In this document: piece by piece, positions 48,796 through 56,934 of the stretch | Numbering within the stretch: the stretch's first letter is position 1 | Layout: each line of letters starts with the position of its first letter | DNA from: Desulfobulbaceae bacterium | Lineage (GTDB): Bacteria; Desulfobacterota; Desulfobulbia; Desulfobulbales; Desulfocapsaceae | Direction of reading: 5' to 3' | Length of the DNA stretch: 56,934 nt | NCBI GenBank assembly: GCA_011390165.1 | Contig: JAABSV010000025.1 | Span: 1-56,934, forward strand | The notes under the pieces: generated by a model | Databases searched by the model: none | Seen by the model: only the letters and a program-made list of their open reading frames with translations | What the model was told of the DNA's origin: nothing | Made by a program: the position numbers and the translations under genes

Positions 48796-51144
48796 ATGCT
48801 GCAGGGTTTGCCACAGGGACTGAGGTATCGGCTGAGAAAGATCCGGTTCCGTCTGCGCCTGCTCCGCCACCGGCTCTTTGGTCCCTATCGGGCCATCAGC
48901 GCCTCCGGGCTCTTTGACCGGCACTACTATCTCGCCACCAATCCGGATATCCGCGACGAGTTTGTCGACCCTCTGCTCCATTATCTCGAACATGGCCACG
49001 GTGAGGGGAGAAACCCCAACCCCCTCTTTGAAACCGGCTGGTACGCCCTGGAGTATCCGGAGGTGGCGGAGAAAAAGAGCAACCCCCTCGCCCACTACGT
49101 CCGCCGCGGCTGGCGGCAGGGGAAGAACCCCTGCCCGATGTTCGAGAGCCGCTACTACGGCGAACACACCGACGGGGTGCAGGAGAGTGGGCTCATCCCC
49201 CTGGCCCATTACCTGCAGGTCGGGGCATGGCGTGGAGGCTGGCCGAACCCCCTCTTCGATTCCGCCTTCTATCTGGCCGAACACCCGGATGTGGCGGCAA
49301 GCGGTGAAAACCCACTTGCCCACTATGTCCGCACCGGTATCTGGGAGGGGCGGCCGACCCGGAGGGTGGCCACGGCCTCTGCCGGTGGCCCGAAAATCAG
49401 TCTGCTGACCCCGGTCTATAACGTTCCCGAGCCCTATCTCCGGGCCTGTGTCGCCTCGGTGCTTGCCCAGGGCTACCGCAACTGGGAGCTCTGCCTTGTC
49501 GATGACGCCAGCACCGCCGGCCATATCCGGCCGCTGTTGGAGGAGTTTCGTCGGCTCGACCCGCGCATCAAGGCGATCTCCCTGCCGGCCAACGCCGGTA
49601 TCGCCGGGGCCACCAATGCCGCCGCCGGCCTGGCCAGCGGCGACTATTTCGCCCTGCTCGACCACGACGACGAACTGACCCGCGACGCCCTCACCGAGGT
49701 GGTTGGCCGGCTGGATCGGGAGGAGTGCGACCTCCTCTACTCCGACGAGTGTTTTATCAGCCCCGACGGCGGCTACATCGACTCCCACCACAAGCCCGAT
49801 TTTTCTCCCGATCTCCTCCGTTGCCATAACTACATCACCCATTTGCTCGTTCTCCGGCGTCGGCTGTGGGAGGAGATCGGCGGGGTTGACCCCCGTTTTG
49901 ACGGGGCCCAGGATTATGATCTCGTCCTGCGGGCGACGGAGCGGAGCCAGCGGATTGCCCATATCCAGAAGGTGCTCTATCGCTGGCGGACCATTGCCGG
50001 CTCGACCAGTTGCGACCCGGGGGCCAAGGCCTATGCCGATCTGGCCGGCCGTGAGGCCCTGGCCGCCGCCTTGGCCCGGCAGCAGATCGAGGCCGAGGTG
50101 CTGGCCGGCAACCTCCCCTTCTATTACCGGGTGAAAAGGAGGCTCTCCGGCACGCCGCTGGTCTCCATCCTCATCCCCTTCAAGGACCACCCGGAATTTC
50201 TCCGCACCGCCATCAGTTCGATCCTCAGCCGCTCCAGCTACCACAACTTCGAGGTTCTCGGGATCAGCAACAACAGCGAAAAGGCTGAGACCTTGGCGCT
50301 GATGGCCGAACTGGCCGCCACCGATGCGCGGGTACGCTTTGTCGAGCACAACATCCCCTTCAACTACTCGGCGCTGAACAACTTCGCCGTCGGCCAGTGC
50401 CGTGGCGAGCAGCTGGTGCTGATGAACAACGATATCGAGATCATCTCCGCCGACTGGCTGGAGGCAATGCTCGAACATGCCCAGCGGCCGGAGGTGGCGG
50501 TGGTCGGTGCCAAACTGTACTACCCCGACGACACCATCCAGCATGCCGGGGTGATCATCGGCATCGGCGGCTTTGCCGGCCACTCCCACCGTCGTCTTGA
50601 CCGCCACTCCCCCGGCTACTTCAACCGCCTCTGCTGTATCCAGAATGTCAGCGCCGTCACCGGCGCCCTCTGCATGGTGCGGCGAAGCCTTTACGAGGAG
50701 GTCGGCGGCCTGGATGAAGAGCAGTTCGGGGTGGCCTTGAACGATGTTGACTTCTGTTTGAAATTGCGCCGCCGGGGCTATTGGAATATCTTTACCCCCT
50801 ACGCCGAGGCCTACCACCACGAGTCGGTTTCCCGGGGCTATGAGGATACCTCGGCAAAGATACGCCGTTTCCGCAGTGAGGTCCTCTTTTTCCAGGAGAA
50901 GTGGCGCCAGGTGCTGGAGCGGGGGGACCCCTTCTACAACCCCAATCTCACCCTCATTGGGGAGAATTTTGCCAGAAACAGCTACCCCGCCTGGTTCAGC
51001 TCGGCGGCCCAGCGCCAGGAGCTGCTGGCGGCGGCCGGCAGGGAAGGGGAAGGGCTGGCCGGCAGGGAGGGGGAAGAACCGACCGGCACAGAAGGGGAAG
51101 AACCTGAACAGCGGCAGGAGAAAAAGGTCGCCAGCAGCGGCTAA
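48796..51144 (+). CDS. Two-domain family 2 glycosyltransferase with N-terminal repeats
   Basis: A 782-residue cytoplasmic enzyme for polysaccharide or lipopolysaccharide synthesis. Residues about 35-190 are four repeats of the pattern FDxxYYLxxxPDV ... NPLxHYxxxGxxEGRxPxP. Two GT-A domains follow: the first (about 195-440) has SLLTPVYNVPEPYL and the DHDDEL metal motif, the second (about 452-740) has SILIPFKDHPEFL and MNNDIE. The C-terminus is a Gly/Glu-rich low-complexity tail (REGEGLAGREGEEPTGTEGE). GGGAGGGGG precedes the ATG. Such double-GT2 proteins are often annotated as rhamnosyltransferases, but the sugar is not determined. The next gene encodes a related enzyme. Confidence 0.9.
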   Translation: MLQGLPQGLRYRLRKIRFRLRLLRHRLFGPYRAISASGLFDRHYYLATNPDIRDEFVDPLLHYLEHGHGEGRNPNPLFETGWYALEYPEVAEKKSNPLAHYVRRGWRQGKNPCPMFESRYYGEHTDGVQESGLIPLAHYLQVGAWRGGWPNPLFDSAFYLAEHPDVAASGENPLAHYVRTGIWEGRPTRRVATASAGGPKISLLTPVYNVPEPYLRACVASVLAQGYRNWELCLVDDASTAGHIRPLLEEFRRLDPRIKAISLPANAGIAGATNAAAGLASGDYFALLDHDDELTRDALTEVVGRLDREECDLLYSDECFISPDGGYIDSHHKPDFSPDLLRCHNYITHLLVLRRRLWEEIGGVDPRFDGAQDYDLVLRATERSQRIAHIQKVLYRWRTIAGSTSCDPGAKAYADLAGREALAAALARQQIEAEVLAGNLPFYYRVKRRLSGTPLVSILIPFKDHPEFLRTAISSILSRSSYHNFEVLGISNNSEKAETLALMAELAATDARVRFVEHNIPFNYSALNNFAVGQCRGEQLVLMNNDIEIISADWLEAMLEHAQRPEVAVVGAKLYYPDDTIQHAGVIIGIGGFAGHSHRRLDRHSPGYFNRLCCIQNVSAVTGALCMVRRSLYEEVGGLDEEQFGVALNDVDFCLKLRRRGYWNIFTPYAEAYHHESVSRGYEDTSAKIRRFRSEVLFFQEKWRQVLERGDPFYNPNLTLIGENFARNSYPAWFSSAAQRQELLAAAGREGEGLAGREGEEPTGTEGEEPEQRQEKKVASSG

Positions 51145-51155
51145 CGAAGCGGGCA

Positions 51156-53138
51156 ATGAGAACGGAAGAGAGCGTGGACAACGACAAGAGAGAGCAGGAG
51201 GTGGCCGAACTGCAGGCGGTGATTCGCCGGCAGGAGTCGGCCCTGGCCCGTCAGGAGAGGACCATCGCTCGGCTGGAGCGGGAAGTCCAGGCCATGGCCG
51301 GCTCCAAGGTGTGGCGGCTGGCGGAGTTTTTCCGGCGGCTGTTCCGGGTCCATTTGCTCAACTGGTTTCCCTCCTTGCAGCTGGTGCTTTTCCCCGCACT
51401 GCGCCGCGCCTGGCGCCGCTTTCTCTATCTGCCGCTGGAACGCCGGGGGCTGATCACCAGCGAGTACCAGCGATGGCTTGCCTGGGAAAAGAGGGTGGCC
51501 GAAGGCGATGGCGGCGCTCTCCCGTCGGGGCCGCTGCTCAGCATCGTCATGCCGGTCTACAACGTCGATCCACAGTGGCTGGATAGGGCGATTGACTCGG
51601 TGCGGGCACAGAGCTGGCAGAACTGGCAGCTCTGCATTGCCGACGACGCCTCCACCGACCCGCGTTTGGCCCCGCTCCTCCGTGCCGCGGCTGCCGACGA
51701 TCCCCGTATCGAAGTGCACTTTCTGCCGGCCAACCAGGGGATTGCCGGCGCCTCCAATGCCGCCCTCGCTCTGGCCAAGGGGGAATTCGTCGGCCTGCTG
51801 GACAACGACGACGAGCTGGCCGTCAATGCCCTGCTCGAAGTTGCCCGGGCTATCGAGGCCGACCCGGAAGTCGACTGCCTCTACAGCGACGAGGACAAGA
51901 TCGACGAACAGGGCCGGCGCTATGACCCCTTTTTCAAGCCGGACTGGTCTCCGGACACCCTGCGCAGTTATAACTACCTCTGCCACTTCACCGTCGTACG
52001 GCGGCGGCTGCTCACCGACCTGGGTGGTTTCCGGAGCGGTTATGACGGCTCACAGGATTACGACCTCTTCCTGCGGGTGAGTGAACGGACCGGCAAGATC
52101 GCCCATATCCCCCAGATCCTCTACCACTGGCGGGCCATCGCCGGCTCGGTGGGGCAACGGGGAGATGCCAAGATGTACGCCTACGACAGCGCCCGCCGGG
52201 CCCTGGCCGACCACCTGGCCCGCACCGGGCTGGCCGGGGAGGTGGCCGATGGCCGCTTTCTCGGCTCCTACCATATCCGCTATGCCCTGGCCGGCAGCCC
52301 GGAGGTGGCAATCATCATCCCCGGCAAGGACCAGGTCGGGGTACTCAAGCGCTGCCTCGACTCGATTCTCAGCCGGACCAGCTACGGCAACTACCGTCTG
52401 GTGGTGGTCGATAACGGCAGCGTCGAGGAGGCCACCGAGGCCTACTACCGCAGCCTGCAGGGCGAGCCGCGGCTCACCCTGCTCCGTTACCCGCAGCCGT
52501 TCAACTTTTCCGCCATCAACAATTTTGCCGCCCGGCAGCTGGAGAGCGACTACCTGCTCTTTTTGAACAATGACACCGAGGTGCTCAGCCCGGACTGGCT
52601 GGAAGAGCTGCTCGGCCTTGGCCAGCGCCCGGAGGTGGGGGCGGTGGGCTGCCTGCTCTACTACCCCAACGACACGGTGCAGCACGGCGGCGTCTTCCTC
52701 GGTATCGGCGGCATTGCCGGCCATGGCCATAAATATGCGGTTCGGGGAGAGTACGGCTATTTCGGCCGCCTGCAGGTGGTGCAGAATCTCAGTGCGGTCA
52801 CCGCCGCCTGCCTGCTCACCCGCCGGCAGGTCTTTGCCGAGGTGGGCGGCTTCGAGGAACGGCTCAGCCACGCCTTTAACGATGTCGACCTCTGTCTGCA
52901 GATCCGCCGACGGGGGTACCTGGTGGCCTACACCCCCTTTGCCGAACTGTACCACCACGAGTCGCTCAGCCGCGGCTACGAGAACACGCCCGAGAAGAAG
53001 AGCCGTTTCCGGCAGGAGCGGGAGTTTTTTGAAGAGCGCTGGGCGGCTCTCCTCGCCGCCGGCGACCCCTACTACAGCCCGCACCTCTCCCTGACCCGGG
53101 AGGACTTTTCCCTCCGCCTGCGCCCACCTTGCCGATGA
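51156..53138 (+). CDS. Two-domain family 2 glycosyltransferase
   Basis: A 660-residue paralogue of the preceding enzyme, with the same double GT-A order but without the N-terminal repeats. A coiled coil (about 8-50, REQEVAELQAVIRRQE) is followed by the GSKVWRLAEFFRR segment common in such enzymes. Domain one has SIVMPVYNVDPQWL and DNDDEL. Domain two has IIIPGKDQVGVL and NNDTEV, and the C-terminal motif HAFNDVDLCLQIRRRGY is near-identical in form to that of its neighbour. It starts 11 bp after the previous stop. Both probably act in turn on one glycan. Confidence 0.9.
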   Translation: MRTEESVDNDKREQEVAELQAVIRRQESALARQERTIARLEREVQAMAGSKVWRLAEFFRRLFRVHLLNWFPSLQLVLFPALRRAWRRFLYLPLERRGLITSEYQRWLAWEKRVAEGDGGALPSGPLLSIVMPVYNVDPQWLDRAIDSVRAQSWQNWQLCIADDASTDPRLAPLLRAAAADDPRIEVHFLPANQGIAGASNAALALAKGEFVGLLDNDDELAVNALLEVARAIEADPEVDCLYSDEDKIDEQGRRYDPFFKPDWSPDTLRSYNYLCHFTVVRRRLLTDLGGFRSGYDGSQDYDLFLRVSERTGKIAHIPQILYHWRAIAGSVGQRGDAKMYAYDSARRALADHLARTGLAGEVADGRFLGSYHIRYALAGSPEVAIIIPGKDQVGVLKRCLDSILSRTSYGNYRLVVVDNGSVEEATEAYYRSLQGEPRLTLLRYPQPFNFSAINNFAARQLESDYLLFLNNDTEVLSPDWLEELLGLGQRPEVGAVGCLLYYPNDTVQHGGVFLGIGGIAGHGHKYAVRGEYGYFGRLQVVQNLSAVTAACLLTRRQVFAEVGGFEERLSHAFNDVDLCLQIRRRGYLVAYTPFAELYHHESLSRGYENTPEKKSRFRQEREFFEERWAALLAAGDPYYSPHLSLTREDFSLRLRPPCR

Positions 53139-53149
53139 GATGAAGATGG

Positions 53150-53315
53150 GTAACCGTTCAGCAGCAGCCCATTTTCCCCCGGTCAGGCCGCCTGAGAGAG
53201 CAACCTCTGCAAACTCTCGATTGGGCGGCCGTCCTGAACGAAGCTGGAGCACTGGACGAAGTGGTACGGAACCGGGTTCTGTGGCCTTTTGCTGCATACC
53301 GGTGCACCATTTACC
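53150..53315 (+). repeat. Dispersed repeat B, copy 4
   Basis: A 166-bp full copy with a few small insertions. GGCCGCC/GGGCGGCC encloses GAGAG/CTCTC, the longest version of the shared stem. It fills nearly the whole gap between the glycosyltransferase stop and the YfhO-like start (22 bp away). Confidence 0.75.
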
Positions 53316-53336
53316 AAGATGGTACCGGAAAACGAT

Positions 53337-55799
53337 ATGAAGCTGTCTGAACGGAATTGGAAAAACGGCCTTGTGCGGCTGCTGGCCGGTGTTCACCCCC
53401 GGCTCCTTCTGCTGCTGCTCATTGTCGGAATCTGGGCCTTTGCCTTCCGGGAGTACCTCCTCTTCAACCGGGCACTGGTCTCCGACCAGTTTGTCATCGA
53501 CACCATCAGCTTCTTTTTCCCCATCGACTATTTCCGCATCAGCACCCTTCTCTCCGGGACCTTTCCCTTCTGGTCGTTCCAGGTCGATCTCGGTGCCAAT
53601 ATCTACCCGCTGCTGGTGGACGGCAACCCCTTCGACCTGATCTACCTGCTCTTTGGCCAGGACCACTTCGTCCAGGCGATGCCGGTGGTGATGCTCCTCA
53701 AGTTTCTCGCCGCCGGCCTCTTCTTTCAGGCCTTCCTCGAACGGCTCGGTATCGACCCGCTGCCGGCCGCCATCGGCGCCCTGTGCTATACCTTCAGCGG
53801 CTACATGGTGGTCAACAGCCATTGGTACCACTACAGCAACTATGCGGTATTCGCGGCTGTTTTTCTTTTCTGCTGGGAGAGGTGGCGGCAGGAGGGGCGC
53901 TGGTTGGCCATGGTGCTGGTCGTTGGCCTCTTGGCCTTGAAGGCCGAGCTGCAGCTCTTTCAGCTGGTCTGTTTCGGCGCCGTCTACCTCCTCTACCGCG
54001 GGGTACGGCTGTTCGGCTGGGGCAGGGGGTTGTTCCGCCTCTCACTGCTCCTCGCTCTTTTTTTCAGCCTCGGGGTGCTCATTGCCGCCTATGAGTATCT
54101 GCCCAACCTGGCGGTGCTCTTCTCCTCCTCGCGGGTGGGTGGCGTGGTCGACAGGGCGTCGATATCGACCCTTCTCCTCCAGGCCATCCAGCCGGAGAGC
54201 GGCGCCAATCTTCTCGCCCTCTTCGGCCGCTTTCTGGCCACCGACATGTTCGGGGCATGGAATGGCTACCGCGGCCCGGAGAACTACTTCGAGTTCTCCA
54301 CCCTGGCGGTGGGAGGGCTGGCCGTTCTCCTCCTCCCCTTAAGCCTGCGCGGGGCCGGCAGGGCGCGGCAGCTCCTCTGGCTGCTGCCCCTCACCACCCT
54401 GCTGGTGGTCTTCTTTCCCTTCCTCCGCCAGGCCCTGAACGGTTTCGCCAGCGGCACCTTCAAATACCTCTCCCTCTACTGCGGCATCTTTCTGCTCCTG
54501 CCGGCCTGTCTCTCCCTCAACCGGCTGCTCCGCCGGCCGGAGCGGGGGCCGCTGCTGGTGGTTGCCGGCTGGGGGGTGGTGGTTATGTTCGCCGCCCTCC
54601 TCTTTCTCTTTAGCGGGACGGGGATGGCCGGAGAGCCTTATCCGGCAGTGGAAAAACCGGTGTTCTTTCGGGCCCTGCTCTTTGCCGCCGCCTATCTGCT
54701 TCTTCTTCTCTCTCTCTGGCGCTGGCCGAAAGCAGCTCTGATCCGCCTGCTTCTCCTGGTACTGGTGGTGGTGGAGATGGCGGTAGTCACCCGGGGGACT
54801 GTCCACCGTCTGCAGGGGGCCCTTGACCCGTTTTTTGTCCAGCGCCGGCAGTACTACTTCGACGCCGCCACCGCCGCCGCCCTGGCCGCGGTGCGGCAGG
54901 TGGATGACGGCTTTTACCGGATCGAGAAGGGCTACAGCGACGGCTACCTCAACGACGCGCTGATCCAGGACTACTTCGGCAGCAAGTCTTACTACGGCTT
55001 TGTCGCCGGCGGCATCGTCGATTTTTACCGGAATCTCTCGCTGTCCGGGCAGTCACGCCGGCTCGCCTCCTACCGCTACGGCCTGGACAAACGCGCTGCC
55101 CTCCAGTCCTTGCTGCAGGTGAAATACTTTCTCTGTCGCAGCGACGCCGAATGTGCCGGCCTGGAGGGGTTTCGGCAACTCTCTGTCCACGACGGCGTGC
55201 GGGTGTACCGCAACGAGGGGCTGGCACCCTTTGGAAAGGTCTACTACCGGCGTTGCCCGCCGGAGCGCTTTGCCCCCCTCTCTTCGGCCGACAAGGATGC
55301 CCTGCTCCTGCAGGCGGTGGTCAGTGACCGGCCACTGCCTGGTATCGACGAGCGATGCCGCCCCGTCGGCCAAGCCGGCCCGGAAGCGGCCCTGGAGGGG
55401 CTGGAGTGGGACGAGGAAAACTTTGCCGGAAAGGTGACGGTGGAGCGGCCGGGGGTGCTCTTCTTCCCCATCCCCTTCGACCCCGGCTGGCGGTTGCTCA
55501 TCAACGGCGCTGAGGCCCCCCTGTTGCGCCTCAATTTCGGCTTCTCCGGCGCCCTGCTCCCGCAGGCCGGTAACTACCGGCTGCAACTGGCCTACACCCC
55601 CCCGTACCTGCTGGCCAGCATCCTCATCTCGCTGGCCGCCCTGCTGGTGGCGGTTCTGCTCTGGCGCCGCTATCCGCGGATTGGCTGCACCGGCCGCCTG
55701 CATTGGCCGGCGGCGCAGCGTCCCGGTCCCTGCGCCGCTGCCGGGGACAAGGCGGCCATTACCCGAGGAGGAAGGCCATGCGCCCAGCCAAAAGAGTGA
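53337..55799 (+). CDS. YfhO-like polytopic membrane protein
   Basis: An 820-residue protein with about 12 hydrophobic helices in its first 520 residues and a large soluble C-terminal part with a final membrane helix (LLASILISLAALLVAVLLW). The early DQFVIDTISFFFPIDYF segment, with acidic residues before a helix, and the terminal domain ending RLQLAYTPPYL are typical of the YfhO family, putative GT-C glycosyltransferases using lipid-linked sugars. ATG 53337 is chosen because an earlier in-frame ATG (53289) lies inside repeat B. The ribosome binding site is weak (CCGGAAAACG). It follows two glycosyltransferases, so it probably adds a sugar on the outer side of the membrane. Confidence 0.85.
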   Translation: MKLSERNWKNGLVRLLAGVHPRLLLLLLIVGIWAFAFREYLLFNRALVSDQFVIDTISFFFPIDYFRISTLLSGTFPFWSFQVDLGANIYPLLVDGNPFDLIYLLFGQDHFVQAMPVVMLLKFLAAGLFFQAFLERLGIDPLPAAIGALCYTFSGYMVVNSHWYHYSNYAVFAAVFLFCWERWRQEGRWLAMVLVVGLLALKAELQLFQLVCFGAVYLLYRGVRLFGWGRGLFRLSLLLALFFSLGVLIAAYEYLPNLAVLFSSSRVGGVVDRASISTLLLQAIQPESGANLLALFGRFLATDMFGAWNGYRGPENYFEFSTLAVGGLAVLLLPLSLRGAGRARQLLWLLPLTTLLVVFFPFLRQALNGFASGTFKYLSLYCGIFLLLPACLSLNRLLRRPERGPLLVVAGWGVVVMFAALLFLFSGTGMAGEPYPAVEKPVFFRALLFAAAYLLLLLSLWRWPKAALIRLLLLVLVVVEMAVVTRGTVHRLQGALDPFFVQRRQYYFDAATAAALAAVRQVDDGFYRIEKGYSDGYLNDALIQDYFGSKSYYGFVAGGIVDFYRNLSLSGQSRRLASYRYGLDKRAALQSLLQVKYFLCRSDAECAGLEGFRQLSVHDGVRVYRNEGLAPFGKVYYRRCPPERFAPLSSADKDALLLQAVVSDRPLPGIDERCRPVGQAGPEAALEGLEWDEENFAGKVTVERPGVLFFPIPFDPGWRLLINGAEAPLLRLNFGFSGALLPQAGNYRLQLAYTPPYLLASILISLAALLVAVLLWRRYPRIGCTGRLHWPAAQRPGPCAAAGDKAAITRGGRPCAQPKE

Positions 55800-56446
55800 T
55801 CATCACCGCCACTCTGGCCGCCATCCTCGCCGCCGTGGCTGGCTGGCATCGCTACCAGGCCACCGCCCATCTCGCCTTCAACACCAGCGTGCAGCTTGTC
55901 GAAAGCGGGGTCGAGATGCCCATCTTTCAGGTGTTTTACAACACCGGAAGAGGCTATCGGGAGAGTGAGGCGAGAAGTGTTCTCCTTAAGCCCGGCGAAG
56001 AACAGTCGATTACCTTCACCATTCCCAGTAATCGGGTCTACAGTCTGCGCCTTGATGTGCTGAACGGTCCGGGGTCGGTGGTACTGCAGGAAACCGCCCT
56101 GATCGGCGGCGACGGTCGGGTTCTTTGCCCAGTTTCGGCCGGGATGGCGGTGGAGGGGAACCAGCTCGCCTCGCTCTCGGTTGCCGCCGATGCCATCCGC
56201 CTCACCACCCTGGCCGGCGCCAATGACCCCTACCTGCAGGTGCCCTTCACGCCTCCCTGCTTTTCCCCTGTCCGACAGGGTGTTACCAGCCATCTGCTCT
56301 TTGCGGGGAAGATCTTTGCCGTTCTCCTCCTGGGCTTTGAGCTGCTGCTCCTGGGCAGCGGTGCCGGCCGGTCGCCCCGGCGCCGGGCTAACGTCGCCGC
56401 CCTGCTCAGAGGGTGGGGGCGGCCCGGCCGGCCCGATTCTGGATGA
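55778..56446 (+). CDS. Membrane-anchored protein of unknown function
   Basis: A 222-residue protein with an N-terminal membrane anchor (VIITATLAAILAAVAG), an extracytoplasmic beta-rich domain (about 30-180) and a second hydrophobic helix at about 185-203 (IFAVLLLGFELLLLG). I do not recognise the domain. Similar small proteins follow YfhO-like genes in some glycan clusters and may modify or present the sugar chain, but this is speculation. GAGGAGGAAGG gives a strong start at 55778, inside the last codons of the YfhO-like gene (22 bp overlap). The 3' end overlaps the convergent EamA gene by 41 bp. Confidence 0.7.
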   Translation: MRPAKRVIITATLAAILAAVAGWHRYQATAHLAFNTSVQLVESGVEMPIFQVFYNTGRGYRESEARSVLLKPGEEQSITFTIPSNRVYSLRLDVLNGPGSVVLQETALIGGDGRVLCPVSAGMAVEGNQLASLSVAADAIRLTTLAGANDPYLQVPFTPPCFSPVRQGVTSHLLFAGKIFAVLLLGFELLLLGSGAGRSPRRRANVAALLRGWGRPGRPDSG

Positions 56447-56934
56447 TCAGACCGGCCGTCACCATGGCAATGGCCCCGAGCAGGTTGACGGTGAGTTCTT
56501 CCCCCAGCAGCAGGACGCCGAGGCTGACGCCGGAGATTGGCATCAGAAAGATGAAGGCGTGCACCGAACTGGCCCCGTAATTTTTGATCAGGGTATTCCA
56601 GGCGACAAAGCCGAAGGCGGCGGTGACCAGGGACTGGTAGAACATCGAGATGAGTACCGCCGAGTCGAGGGAACGGACCATCACCGGGTCGAGCAGATAG
56701 CCGGTGAAGAGGTGGAGCGGGCCGCTGATCAGCATTGGATAGAGGGTGAGCTGGAGCGGGTCGATGCGGGTCGACAGCCGCTTCAGAAGAATGGCGCTGC
56801 TCCCCCAGAGGAGGACGCTGGCGAAGATGATCAGGTCGCCGAGCAGGGCCTCCCGGCTCATGCCGACGGCATCACTGAAGAGAAAGGCCACCCCGCCGAA
56901 ACCGAGGGTAAGGCCGAAGATCTTCTTTGGCATC
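56406..56934 (-). CDS. EamA/DMT family transporter, incomplete at the right edge
   Basis: The last 175 or so residues of a drug/metabolite-type transporter with ten-helix EamA architecture; the N-terminal part lies beyond the window. Helices are visible from GLTLGFGGVAFLFSD through LLGDLIIFASVLLWGSSAIL to the final LLGAIAMVTAGLIIQNR. The Gly-rich repeat pattern (FGFVAWNTLIKNYGAS, FIFLMPISGVSLGVLLLGE) is typical. The substrate is unknown. The Met at the edge is probably internal. Confidence 0.85.
   Translation of the reverse strand, partial: MPKKIFGLTLGFGGVAFLFSDAVGMSREALLGDLIIFASVLLWGSSAILLKRLSTRIDPLQLTLYPMLISGPLHLFTGYLLDPVMVRSLDSAVLISMFYQSLVTAAFGFVAWNTLIKNYGASSVHAFIFLMPISGVSLGVLLLGEELTVNLLGAIAMVTAGLIIQNRAGRAAPTL

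Noticed and set aside
48607..51156. An 849-codon open frame on the minus strand opposite the first glycosyltransferase
   Set aside because: The plus strand encodes two complete GT2 domains with metal motifs; the antisense frame has no recognisable domain.

Overview
The window is about 57 kb of GC-rich bacterial chromosome with tightly packed genes on both strands, many of them overlapping by 4 bp. The gene content suggests an anaerobic Gram-negative of the Desulfobacterota type, possibly Desulfobulbales. The pointers are a probable selenocysteine-containing rhodanese, a corrinoid methyl-transfer operon, a DUF1847 cysteine-rich protein, and many histidine kinases and diguanylate cyclases. This placement is inference from gene families; there is no rRNA or marker gene in the window.

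Layout. 1-4.1 kb: a secreted protein gene runs off the left edge, divergent from an ECF sigma factor, a membrane anti-sigma factor and a secreted subtilase. The subtilase carries 36-residue Asn/Gly repeats that resemble the divergent protein. 4.5-12.7 kb: small membrane protein, 2-hydroxyacid dehydrogenase, zincless MDR oxidoreductase, an unrecognised 399-residue protein, a tartrate/D-malate dehydrogenase, a deaminase-fold protein and an FAD disulfide oxidoreductase. 12.8-15.5 kb: periplasmic binding protein plus hybrid kinase. 15.6-20.9 kb: an amino-acid-permease-like protein followed directly by a secreted rhodanese whose catalytic codon is UGA, then DUF1847, an SLC13 transporter and an aminotransferase. 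21.2-27 kb: operon of corrinoid protein, UroD-type methyltransferase and a DUF1638-GGDEF fusion, divergent from a PAS-rich hybrid kinase. 27-36 kb: GNAT-nitrilase fusion, a secreted protein, the oxidative pentose phosphate genes pgl, zwf and gnd, and a V4R sensor coupled to a diguanylate cyclase. 36.3-45.9 kb: an ABC uptake system of the Fbp/Afu type with a sigma-54 promoter, its PgtA/PgtB/PgtC-like sensing system, and orn. 46.3-56.9 kb: a kinase-like/receiver/GGDEF protein without its phospho-accepting histidine, two large two-domain glycosyltransferases, a YfhO-like membrane protein, a small membrane-anchored protein and an incomplete EamA transporter.

How it fits together. The main theme is signal transduction into c-di-GMP: three diguanylate cyclases, all with GGEEF and an RxxD inhibitory site, plus oligoribonuclease, which degrades pGpG. 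A second theme is uptake of anionic organic or phosphorylated compounds, with a sensor binding protein that is a paralogue of the transport binding protein.

Between the genes there are two dispersed repeat families of about 145-165 bp and several arrays of 10-13 bp tandem repeats. One family has terminal inverted repeats. The other sits just upstream of plus-strand genes and can fold into a conserved stem. The strongest candidates for new biology are the protease-linked sigma/anti-sigma module, the Sec-rhodanese with its permease, the DUF1638-GGDEF link between corrinoid chemistry and c-di-GMP, and the 5'-leader repeat family.
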